Shown here one piece after another: positions 1 through 5,236 of a DNA stretch of 5,766 nt. The translations under genes and the position numbers were made by a program. The DNA comes from Verrucomicrobiota bacterium (lineage in GTDB: Bacteria; Verrucomicrobiota; Lentisphaeria; Oligosphaerales; JAFGRS01). The notes beneath the pieces are model-generated. The model searched no databases and was not told where the DNA came from. It saw only the letters and a list, made by a program, of their open reading frames with translations. The first letter of the stretch is position 1. Every line of letters begins with the position of its first letter. The stretch lies in the NCBI GenBank assembly GCA_019136035.1, contig JAGVUW010000175.1:1-5766 (forward strand). The letters are read 5' to 3'.

Positions 1-1490
1 GTCTGCACGCCCAGGCGCGGCACCAGGGCGACCTGGATGCCGCCGCGGCGGTTCAGGGCGCGGTAGATCACCTCGGTGCAGCACTGCCGCGAGGCGTCAT
101 CGAAGTCGAAATCGAAGTCGTAGGGCTGTCCGAGGAGCAGGAAGACGGTGGTCAACTGCTCGAGCCGCTCGGCCGGCTCCAGGCGTGGCCTCAGGACAGC
201 GAGGCGGAACATGTGCGTGCGCAGGAGCGCCTCGAGGGAGTTGAAGATGACGCCCTCGGCAACGGCCTCGATGACATCGGCCGCCTCGCCCGAGGGCAGC
301 GTCGCCCGGTCGAGGGCCGCGATGGCCTTCTGACGGGGGCCCTCCGGGACCGCCGCGAAGCAGGCCGGCGTCAGCCCGGCGGCGCGGCGTTCGGCCGGGC
401 TGCCGACGTAGGTGATGCCGTGTTTGAACTTGCCGGGCAGGAAGAGGTTGCTCATGTATCCGGCGCTGTAGGTGAGGAGGATATCGCCGGGCTGGAGCAT
501 GGCGCGTACCTCGCGGATCTGGTCGTCGTCGAAGACGGCCTGCCAGGAGAGCGGCTGGCGCAGCCGGCTGACGCTCTCGTAGAGGACGCCCTTGGCATCG
601 GCGAGGTTCCCGGCGAGGGCCTGCTGCGAGGCGCGCGCGTGCCGCGCCAGCCAGCTCTGGCGCCACTGGTTCTCGACCTGCGGCAGGAGGATCGCCTTGA
701 CCTGCAGGACATAGCCGACCTGCAGGCGGGTGTCGATCTGGAGCCGGTCGATCTCGGCGCTGACCTCGGCCCAGGCGGGCTCGGCCGACAGGAGCTGCAC
801 CAGCGCTGACTCCGGCCGGCGCGTCTCGGCGGCATAGAGGTCCCAGGCAAAGGCGCGCCGTTCGATGGCGTCGGGGTCGGTGACCCTCCGCAGGAGGGCG
901 TCGTAGGTGCCGGCGGGGATGTCGTAGCGGTAGCAGGACTCGTTGAGCTTGCGGGTGACGTCGTCGTTGGTGACGAAGGTGGCGACCAGCCGCGAGGTCG
1001 CGCGCGCCTCGAGGAGGCCGGCGAGGAAGCCGAGGAGGAAGCCCTGCGTCTCGAGCCGCTCGTCGCCGGGGACGGGGGTGCGTCCGGCGTAGTGGGCGCC
1101 GATGGCCAGGAGGGCCTCGCGGCAGCCTATGAAGCGGAAGAGCAACCCCTGGATGCGCTCGGTCTCGTCGCTGCTGAAGTGGCCGCGGCGGTCGACGATG
1201 ACGAGGCGCCGCAGGAGGTTCATCGCATCCTCCTGCTGGCGCAACTCGCCGGCGATGGCCGCGAGGCGTTCGCGGTCGGCATCGATCTCCTGGCGGGTCA
1301 GCGCCGCGGCCTCCGCCGGCGCCGCCACTGTCTCCGGCGCCGCCCGCGGCGGTTCAGCGCCGGCGCCGGCGCGGTGCCGGGCGCAGCCCGCCCAGCAGAG
1401 TGCGGCCGCTCCGGCTGCCGTCATCAGGATGGCCAGGATGGACCGGCGCGGGTGTCGTCGCATGGCGGTGCAGAGTCCTCGCAGTGTCAT
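1..1490 (-). CDS. YiiX/C92-type permuted NlpC/P60 cysteine hydrolase, predicted lipoprotein; 3' end off the window
   Basis: The minus strand is open from an ATG at 1490 to position 1, so 496 residues are visible and the C-terminus is missing. The N-terminus has a basic stretch (RRHPRR, residues 11-16), a hydrophobic segment (about 17-34) and AGC with Cys36, a plausible lipobox although Trp at -3 is atypical; export and lipid anchoring are inferred. Residues ~60-320 look mainly helical and I do not recognise them. The catalytic domain starts at LQPGDILLTY (Asp336) and continues with KFKHGITYVG (His357) and YDFDFDFDDASRQCCTEVIY (Cys470-Cys471). The His-before-Cys order and the C-T-E-V-I context match the circularly permuted papain-like YiiX family, with Cys471 the likely nucleophile. 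Members are thought to act on cell-wall amides or acyl groups; the substrate here is unknown. An in-frame ATG at 1463 (GAGGA 12 nt upstream) is a credible alternative start, nine residues shorter. It is divergent from the sugar genes. Confidence 0.85.
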   Translation of the reverse strand, partial: MTLRGLCTAMRRHPRRSILAILMTAAGAAALCWAGCARHRAGAGAEPPRAAPETVAAPAEAAALTRQEIDADRERLAAIAGELRQQEDAMNLLRRLVIVDRRGHFSSDETERIQGLLFRFIGCREALLAIGAHYAGRTPVPGDERLETQGFLLGFLAGLLEARATSRLVATFVTNDDVTRKLNESCYRYDIPAGTYDALLRRVTDPDAIERRAFAWDLYAAETRRPESALVQLLSAEPAWAEVSAEIDRLQIDTRLQVGYVLQVKAILLPQVENQWRQSWLARHARASQQALAGNLADAKGVLYESVSRLRQPLSWQAVFDDDQIREVRAMLQPGDILLTYSAGYMSNLFLPGKFKHGITYVGSPAERRAAGLTPACFAAVPEGPRQKAIAALDRATLPSGEAADVIEAVAEGVIFNSLEALLRTHMFRLAVLRPRLEPAERLEQLTTVFLLLGQPYDFDFDFDDASRQCCTEVIYRALNRRGGIQVALVPRLGVQ

Positions 1491-1537
1491 CGGTATGCCT
1501 GCCCTCGGCGGCGGCCCCCGCCGCCCGAGGCATACCG
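1491..1537. repeat. Long interrupted inverted repeat abutting the hydrolase start
   Basis: An outer 7-bp stem (CGGTATG at 1491-1497, CATACCG at 1531-1537) encloses a small asymmetric interior loop and a G/C stem: CCTCGG (1503-1508) with CCGAGG (1525-1530), and CGGCGG (1509-1514) with CCGCCG (1518-1523), with C1524 bulged and a CCC loop. It lies directly next to the minus-strand ATG at 1490. If transcription starts upstream of it, the hairpin would hold the ribosome-binding region of that start. It may instead be an operator for the divergent promoters, or it may favour the 1463 start. The pairing is seen directly; the role is inferred. Confidence 0.6.
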
Positions 1538-1546
1538 CGGCGGTGG

Positions 1547-1575
1547 TTGCGCGGTCACGTCGCGGGGCGTATACT
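1547..1575 (+). promoter_or_regulatory. Sigma-70-like promoter for the isomerase/oxidoreductase operon
   Basis: TTGCGC at 1547-1552 (-35, 3 of 6 consensus bases) is followed after exactly 17 bp by TATACT at 1570-1575 (-10, 5 of 6). In such GC-rich DNA the TATACT hexamer stands out. Transcription would begin near 1582, giving a leader of about 65 nt. That leader contains the palindrome CGGGCCTGGCCCG (1589-1601), which could be an operator or a small hairpin, and ends in the AAGGAG ribosome-binding site at 1634-1639. Confidence 0.6.
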
Positions 1576-1647
1576 GCGGGGATTGCGGCGGGCCTGGCCC
1601 GGCGTTGGCGGGCGGTGCAGCCGCGTGGTCAGCAAGGAGCCTTCCAG

Positions 1648-2427
1648 ATGGCACGCATCCCGATCGGGCTGGAGCTGTACTCGGTTCGCAACGACTTCGC
1701 GCGGGATCCCCTTGGGACCCTCAAGGCGGTGGCCGCCATGGGCTACGAGGGGGTCGAATTCGCCGGGCCGCCGCGGCACAGCGGCGCCGAGCTGGCGGCG
1801 ATGCTGCGCGAGACCGGGCTGGTGTGCTGCGGCTGGCACACGCCCTTCGCGCTGGTCCAGGACGACACCCTGGCCGCCACCATCGAGCTGAACCAGGCCA
1901 TCGGCAATCGCTATGTGATCATCCCGTCGTTGCCGGCCGATCGGGTGCGGACCATCGCCGACTGGAAGGCGATGGCCGGCATCTTCGAGCGCCTGGCCGA
2001 GCGCCTGGCGCCGCACGGTCTGAAGCTGGGCTACCACAACCACCACACCGAGTTCACTCCGGCCGGGGGCACGACGCCGTGGGAGGCCTTCTTCGGCAAC
2101 CTCCCGGCGGGCAAGGTGATCATGCAGCTCGACGTCGGCAACGCCAGCCGTGGCGGCGCCGATGTCATGGGCATCCTGCGGCGCTTCCCGGGGCGCTGCC
2201 AGACCATCCACCTGAAGCCGTACGCGCCGAGTCTGGGCCGCGAGAAGCCGGAGGCCGGCTTCCGGCCGCTGATCGGCGCAGACGAGATTCCGTGGAAGGA
2301 CCTCTTCGCCTTCTGCGAGACGGCCGGGGACACGGCCTGGTACATCGTCGAGTACGAGTGCGACGCCTACGCGCCGCTCGAGGCGGTGGAGCGCTGCCTG
2401 AAGGCCCTCAAGGCCATGGGGCGCTGA
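1648..2427 (+). CDS. Sugar phosphate isomerase/epimerase-like TIM-barrel protein (AP_endonuc_2 family)
   Basis: This 259-residue cytosolic protein has no signal peptide and matches the IolE/xylose-isomerase-like TIM-barrel family, whose members isomerise, epimerise, dehydrate or cleave sugars and keto-sugars with a divalent metal. Visible motifs in barrel order are IGLELYSVR (6-14), GYEGVEFAG (32-40), WHTPF (63-67), YHNHHTEF (129-136), LDVGNA (161-166), IHLKPY (187-192) and YIVEYE (232-237). The usual metal and acid/base positions on strands 5 to 8 are therefore occupied. The start at 1648 is supported by AAGGAG 8 nt upstream; the same frame is open further upstream, but that stretch has arginine- and proline-rich non-domain sequence and overlaps the promoter. 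It is the first gene of a probable operon, 85 bp before the oxidoreductase. The exact substrate cannot be read from sequence; the family is highly divergent and includes IolE, OtnI/Hyi, tagatose/psicose epimerases and 3-keto-glycoside-processing enzymes. Confidence 0.9.
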   Translation: MARIPIGLELYSVRNDFARDPLGTLKAVAAMGYEGVEFAGPPRHSGAELAAMLRETGLVCCGWHTPFALVQDDTLAATIELNQAIGNRYVIIPSLPADRVRTIADWKAMAGIFERLAERLAPHGLKLGYHNHHTEFTPAGGTTPWEAFFGNLPAGKVIMQLDVGNASRGGADVMGILRRFPGRCQTIHLKPYAPSLGREKPEAGFRPLIGADEIPWKDLFAFCETAGDTAWYIVEYECDAYAPLEAVERCLKALKAMGR

Positions 2428-2473
2428 GGGCGCCCATCGGGCGTCGTGGTTCCAGTAGAGCGGAGTCACGTTT

Positions 2474-2493
2474 CCGGCCCGACGCGGGGCCGG
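2474..2493 (+). other. GC hairpin in the leader between the two operon genes
   Basis: CCGGCCC (2474-2480) pairs perfectly with GGGCCGG (2487-2493) across a 6-nt loop, ending 8 nt before the GGAGGT ribosome-binding site of the next gene. A weaker hairpin (CGCCC 2431-2435 with GGGCG 2439-2443) follows the stop codon of the isomerase gene. Neither has a U tract, so they look more like mRNA processing or stability elements than strong terminators. No promoter is evident in this 85-bp gap. Confidence 0.4.
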
Positions 2494-2512
2494 CGAGCGG
2501 TGGAGGTCAGCC

Positions 2513-3640
2513 ATGGGCAGCAGTCTGCGGATTGGCATCATTGGCGCCGGACAGATCGGCACATCGCATCTGAACCGCTATCGCGAGATACCCCAGGTCT
2601 CGGTGGTGGCGGTGTCCGATCTCTTTCCCGAGAAGGTCCAGGCGGCCAAGGATCGTTTTGGGGTGCCGGATGGCTACGCCGACTTCCGGGAGCTCCTGCG
2701 GCGGGACGACATTGACGCCGTGGATGTCTGTGTGCACAACAACAAGCACGCCCCGATTGCCATCGCGGCGCTCGAGGCCGGCAAGCATGTCTACTGCGAG
2801 AAGCCGATGGCGGGCACCTACTGCGATGCCGAGGCGATGGCGGCGGCGGCCCGGCGCGCGCAGCGCCATCTCAGCATCCAGATGACCACCCTCTTCTCGC
2901 CGGAGAGCCGCGGCGCCAAGCGCCTCATCGACGAGGGCCTCCTCGGCCGCATCTACTACGCGCGGTCCTTCGGCTACCGCCGTCGCGGCAGGCCCTTCGT
3001 CGATGGCTACGGCACCGCCAACTTCGTCGACAAGTCGATCTGCGCCGGCGGGGCCCTCTTCGACATGGGCATCTACCACATCGCCAACATCCTCTTCCTC
3101 ATCGGCAACCCGAAGGTCCTGACCGTGACCGGCGCCACGCACCAGGAGCTGGACATGTACGAAGACCGCCGGAAGTTCAGCCATTTCAGCGTCGAGGAGA
3201 TGGGCCTGGGCTGGGTTCGGCTCGAGGGCGGCATCTCCTTCGACATCGAGGAGACCTGGGCCGTCCATCACGACGGCCAGGAGGCCAGCAAGGTCCTCGG
3301 CAGCCAGGGCGGCATCAAGCTCAACCCGCTGACCTGGTTCTCGAGTGTCGCCGACATGCCGGCCAGCTCCACCTTCGACCTCAGCGGCGCGAACACGCGC
3401 TGGCACTCGTGCTTCCCGAAGACGGTCTGGTACGACTCCTCGCAGCACCACTGGGTCGGCGCGCTCCTCGGTGAGGTGCCGCTCCTGCCGACGCACGAGT
3501 TCGCCCTGAACACGGCTCTGATCAGCGAGGGGATCTACCTGTCGAGTCAGCTCGGTCGTGAGGTCACCGCCGACGAGATCCGGCAGCGCTCACAGAGCAA
3601 GGCGATCGACCCGTTCACCCCCGAGAAGGTCTGGGGCTGA
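2513..3640 (+). CDS. Gfo/Idh/MocA family NAD(P)-dependent oxidoreductase
   Basis: This 375-residue protein has the usual family length. An N-terminal Rossmann fold begins almost at the start, with the dinucleotide loop GIIGAGQIG (8-16); no signal or Tat peptide precedes it, so it is cytosolic. The hallmark EKP motif is at 96-98 (YCEKPMAG), with Lys97 the conserved catalytic lysine. The second domain opens with GGALFDMGIYHI (179-190). The G-I-Y layout puts Tyr188 where glucose-fructose oxidoreductase and dimeric dihydrodiol dehydrogenase carry a catalytic tyrosine, with His189 next to it, unlike the D-x-G-x-H of inositol dehydrogenases. The end, SEGIYLSSQLGREVT, is typical of the C-terminal domain. 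GGAGGT lies 5 nt before the ATG. Family members reversibly oxidise a sugar, polyol or glycoside hydroxyl to a ketone. Following an isomerase-like TIM barrel, it probably supplies or consumes a keto-sugar. The substrate and NAD versus NADP preference are undetermined. Confidence 0.92.
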   Translation: MGSSLRIGIIGAGQIGTSHLNRYREIPQVSVVAVSDLFPEKVQAAKDRFGVPDGYADFRELLRRDDIDAVDVCVHNNKHAPIAIAALEAGKHVYCEKPMAGTYCDAEAMAAAARRAQRHLSIQMTTLFSPESRGAKRLIDEGLLGRIYYARSFGYRRRGRPFVDGYGTANFVDKSICAGGALFDMGIYHIANILFLIGNPKVLTVTGATHQELDMYEDRRKFSHFSVEEMGLGWVRLEGGISFDIEETWAVHHDGQEASKVLGSQGGIKLNPLTWFSSVADMPASSTFDLSGANTRWHSCFPKTVWYDSSQHHWVGALLGEVPLLPTHEFALNTALISEGIYLSSQLGREVTADEIRQRSQSKAIDPFTPEKVWG

Positions 3641-3641
3641 A

Positions 3642-3662
3642 GGGCGCCGTTTGGCGGCGCCC
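3642..3662 (+). terminator. GC-rich hairpin right after the oxidoreductase stop codon
   Basis: GGGCGCCG (3642-3649) and CGGCGCCC (3655-3662) form a perfect 8-bp stem with a TTTGG loop, one nucleotide past the TGA. Its position suggests transcription termination or 3'-end protection. No T tract follows (the next bases are GGGGGATG), so intrinsic termination would be inefficient unless assisted. Confidence 0.5.
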
Positions 3663-3669
3663 GGGGGAT

Positions 3670-3687
3670 GCCGAGCCGACGCTCGGC
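3670..3687. repeat. Small inverted repeat at the left edge of the tandem duplication
   Basis: GCCGAGC (3670-3676) and GCTCGGC (3681-3687) form a perfect 7-bp stem around a CGAC loop. It overlaps the left boundary of the first ~149-bp repeat copy. The second copy reads CTCAGC at the matching place, so the stem is specific to copy 1. Confidence 0.4.
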
Positions 3688-3830
3688 GCTCCCAGGGCCG
3701 CCGGATGGGACCGTAGGAGAGACATCGCCCGCCACGTCGTCTGGAGCGCGAGTGTCCACAGACGCGAAGGCGTCCACGAGCCGCAACGGCGCCGACGGCG
3801 CCGCGCCGCGATCATTCCTGCACGCCGCCG
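3682..3830. repeat. Tandem ~149-bp intergenic repeat, copy 1
   Basis: This is the first of two head-to-tail copies that fill the gap between two convergent genes. Positions 3728-3815 (88 bp) are identical to 3876-3963. The flanking parts differ by a few substitutions and one short variable stretch with a 1-bp length difference (3721-3727). The unit contains two GTCCAC words 19 bp apart and a strong hairpin, CGGCGCC (3787-3793) with GGCGCCG (3797-3803) around GAC. No codon-like constraint or conserved protein motif is visible in any frame. It looks like a non-coding intergenic repeat, perhaps with a 3'-end role on both strands because the hairpin is symmetric. Confidence 0.85.
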
Positions 3831-3978
3831 CTCAGCGCTCCCAGGGCCGCCGGATAGGACCGCAGGAGACGGTCACCCGCCACGTCGTCTGGAGCGCGAG
3901 TGTCCACAGACGCGAAGGCGTCCACGAGCCGCAACGGCGCCGACGGCGCCGCGCCGCGATCATCCCTTCACGCCGCCG
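3831..3978. repeat. Tandem ~149-bp intergenic repeat, copy 2
   Basis: The second copy directly abuts the first (period 149 bp on the left side, 148 bp after the internal indel). It repeats the same hairpin at 3935-3941 and 3945-3951. It ends about 25 bp before the stop codon of the minus-strand gene at 4003, so a transcript of that gene would run straight into it. The perfect 88-bp core indicates recent duplication or gene-conversion-like homogenisation. Confidence 0.85.
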
Positions 3979-4002
3979 CCGTGCCTGTGGTCCGGCCGGG
4001 CC

Positions 4003-4800
4003 TCAGTGTGCCGGCGCCGGCGGCGCCAGGAGGCGCTGCACGATGGCGACGTTCTCCTCGACGATGTCATCCTTGTCGCCGCGGTGCATGCCGACATTGA
4101 CCACATCGCCGGGCTTGATGTTCTTGAAGGCGAACTCGAAGGCCATGGCGGGGTCGAGCCGTCCGGCGCCCATGATCTTGTAGGCGATGCAGGGCTTCTG
4201 GAGGCGTCGGCAGCACTCGGCGGCGGGGAAGATATCGGCGAGGTGGAACTTATCGCCGCGTCCGGCGTGGAGGCTGCCGCAGTCGAAGAAGCAGACGACG
4301 TGGAAGTCGACGAGGTTGAGGCTGTCGACCCAGTAATGCGTCTCGGGGGCGTGTCCGGCGACGCCGATGGGGATGCCGCGGGCCTTGGCGTGGTCGACCC
4401 AGGCGCGCAGGGTGGCGTCATCGCGCTGGGCGTAGAGGCTATCGACGATGCCGCCGTGGAAGAAGGCGGCCTTGGCGCCGATCTCGATGGCGCGGTCGAC
4501 GGCCGCCTGCATGCTCGGGGCGCAGCGGTTGCTGAGCTGGGCGACCCACTGCAGCGGCGCCCCGGCCTTCAGGTAGGTCTCGACCGTCTGGATGACGTGC
4601 GGCGTCTCGTTGTTGGAGACGAAGGCGTTGATGCCGGCGGCGGCGGCGCGGTTCCAGGTCTCGATGATGCGCTCCGGGGTGTGCCAGCTCCGCATCTCCT
4701 GGTCCCGGGCCGGATTCTGATGGCTGAAACCGCCGAACGGGTTGGCGCCGATGAGGAGCCGGGTGAGGGTCAAGCCGCAGAAATCGACCGTGGGCAGCAT
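4003..4800 (-). CDS. Conserved uncharacterised TIM-barrel-like protein ('GANPFGGFSHQ' family)
   Basis: This 265-residue cytosolic protein has no signal peptide or membrane segment. The start ATG at 4798-4800 has AGGAG 8 nt upstream. Visible blocks are LLIGANPFGGFSHQNPARD (15-33), AGINAFVSNNETPHVI (55-70), AFFHGGIVD (112-120), GIPIGVAGHAPETHYWV (142-158), FHVVCFFDCG (166-175), CIAYKIMGAGRL (204-215) and GDVVNVGMHRGDKDDIVEEN (231-250). Alternating beta strands and helices, and an aldo/keto-reductase-like end (hydrophobic strand, VGMH, then an acidic helix), suggest a (beta/alpha)8 barrel. I recall similar proteins as unnamed or loosely 'aldo/keto reductase' entries in PVC-type genomes; this is memory, not a search. 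Conserved polar residues (Asn20, His27, Glu65, His115, His150, Glu153, His155, Lys208) could line an active site. It converges on the oxidoreductase operon and has its own promoter. I cannot assign a reaction. Confidence 0.85.
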   Translation of the reverse strand: MLPTVDFCGLTLTRLLIGANPFGGFSHQNPARDQEMRSWHTPERIIETWNRAAAAGINAFVSNNETPHVIQTVETYLKAGAPLQWVAQLSNRCAPSMQAAVDRAIEIGAKAAFFHGGIVDSLYAQRDDATLRAWVDHAKARGIPIGVAGHAPETHYWVDSLNLVDFHVVCFFDCGSLHAGRGDKFHLADIFPAAECCRRLQKPCIAYKIMGAGRLDPAMAFEFAFKNIKPGDVVNVGMHRGDKDDIVEENVAIVQRLLAPPAPAH

Positions 4801-4853
4801 CGTGTGGTCTCCTGGCGAGGTCCGGTGACGCGCGTGAAATCCGCCGGGGCATC

Positions 4854-4882
4854 ACTATGGCCCATCGCGGGTGCGATGCCAA
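4854..4882 (-). promoter_or_regulatory. Sigma-70-like promoter for the minus-strand TIM-barrel gene
   Basis: On the minus strand TTGGCA (4877-4882, 5 of 6 to the -35 consensus) is followed after exactly 17 bp by CATAGT (4854-4859, 4 of 6 to the -10 consensus). Transcription would start near 4847, giving a leader of about 45 nt before the ATG at 4800. TTGGCA occurs twice in direct tandem (4877-4882 and 4883-4888). The promoter indicates independent transcription rather than read-through from the aminomutase gene. Confidence 0.5.
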
Positions 4883-4907
4883 TGCCAAGCGCTCGGGCCA
4901 TCGAACA

Positions 4908-4922
4908 CCCCGGACGCCGGGG
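4908..4922. repeat. Short G/C inverted repeat between promoter and repeat arrays
   Basis: CCCCGG (4908-4913) and CCGGGG (4917-4922) form a perfect 6-bp stem around ACG. It lies upstream of the minus-strand promoter and downstream of the 9-bp array as read by a minus-strand transcript, so it could help stop read-through from the aminomutase gene. No T tract follows on either strand. Confidence 0.35.
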
Positions 4923-4946
4923 AGGGGAAGCCAGAGGGGGTCGGCG

Positions 4947-4991
4947 GGTCGGACAGGTCAGACAGGTCAGACAGGTCAGACAGGTCGGACA
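4947..4991. repeat. Five-copy 9-bp tandem repeat GGTCRGACA
   Basis: Five exact-length units occupy 4947-4955, 4956-4964, 4965-4973, 4974-4982 and 4983-4991. The first and last read GGTCGGACA and the middle three GGTCAGACA. A degenerate partial unit (GGTCGGCG) precedes them. Because 9 is a multiple of 3 the array is open in several frames, giving an artificial QVR-type peptide, but no gene contains it. The last unit can pair with the next bases (GGTCGG 4983-4988 with CCGACC 4994-4999). Confidence 0.9.
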
Positions 4992-5039
4992 GCCCGACCG
5001 CACCGGCCGGGCAGGCGCCGCGGGTCGCGCGGGCGCCTT

Positions 5040-5089
5040 GGGGATTGGGCGGCAGGGCTCAGGGCTGGGGGGTGGGGACGGGGAAGGGG
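5040..5089 (+). other. G-rich tract with strong G-quadruplex potential
   Basis: Eight runs of three or more G lie within 50 bp on the plus strand: 5040-5043, 5047-5049, 5055-5057, 5062-5064, 5067-5072, 5074-5077, 5080-5083 and 5086-5089. The last four runs each have at least four G and are separated by only 1, 2 and 2 nt (T, AC, AA), which is the classic layout for a very stable quadruplex. A minus-strand transcript from the aminomutase gene would be C-rich here, leaving the G-rich strand as non-template DNA. It directly abuts the 7-bp array. The sequence is seen; folding in the cell is inferred. Confidence 0.75.
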
Positions 5090-5222
5090 AACGTCCAACG
5101 CCCAACGCCGAACGTCCAACGCCGAACGCTGAACGCCCAACGCCGAACGCCGAACGCCGAACGTCCAACGCCGAACGCTGAACGCCGAACGTCCAACGCC
5201 GAACGCCCAACGCCCAACGTCG
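5090..5222. repeat. Nineteen-copy 7-bp tandem repeat AACGYYS
   Basis: Nineteen consecutive 7-bp units run without a gap. All begin AACG, followed by TCC, CCC, CCG or CTG (the last unit has TCG). Four units are AACGTCC, four AACGCCC, eight AACGCCG and two AACGCTG. All length changes are whole units, while point variation is confined to the last three bases. The block CCG-TCC-CCG-CTG recurs at units 3-6 and 10-13, hinting at a 49-bp higher-order duplication. The array ends 14 bp from the stop codon of the aminomutase gene. Since 7 is not a multiple of 3 it reads through different frames as a 7-residue repeat with no stops, producing spurious open frames. Confidence 0.95.
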
Positions 5223-5236
5223 GACGGGTCGGAGAA

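Noticed and set aside
97..850. Several open frames overlapping the left-edge hydrolase gene on both strands
   Set aside because: They are GC-rich shadow frames. The long minus-strand frame that runs off the edge carries the PGD, H and C-T-E motifs in correct order.
1102..1647. Upstream extension of the isomerase frame to 1102
   Set aside because: The extension is antisense to the hydrolase gene, crosses the promoter and has no family sequence; the ATG at 1648 has AAGGAG at ideal spacing and begins directly at the barrel's first strand.
1555..2562. A 335-residue minus-strand frame opposite the isomerase gene
   Set aside because: It is antisense to a well-supported gene, lacks recognisable motifs and owes its openness to high third-position G/C.
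3668..4183. A plus-strand frame of 171 residues over the tandem duplication
   Set aside because: It has no ribosome-binding site, is arginine/serine-rich, runs into the antisense of a real gene, and the two repeat copies fall in different frames because of the indel.
4006..5181. A 391-residue plus-strand open frame covering the barrel gene antisense and both arrays
   Set aside because: It is the antisense shadow of the 4003-4800 gene followed by repeat-derived sequence (QVR and NAERPTP runs). The sense protein has a clear ribosome-binding site and conserved-looking blocks.
4770..5210. Minus-strand open frames through the 7-bp and 9-bp arrays
   Set aside because: The repeats contain no stop codons in any frame, so long open frames arise automatically; their peptides are pure repeat and proline/arginine-rich sequence.
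4947..5222. CRISPR-like array
   Set aside because: Units are 7 or 9 bp with no spacers, and no cas genes are present.
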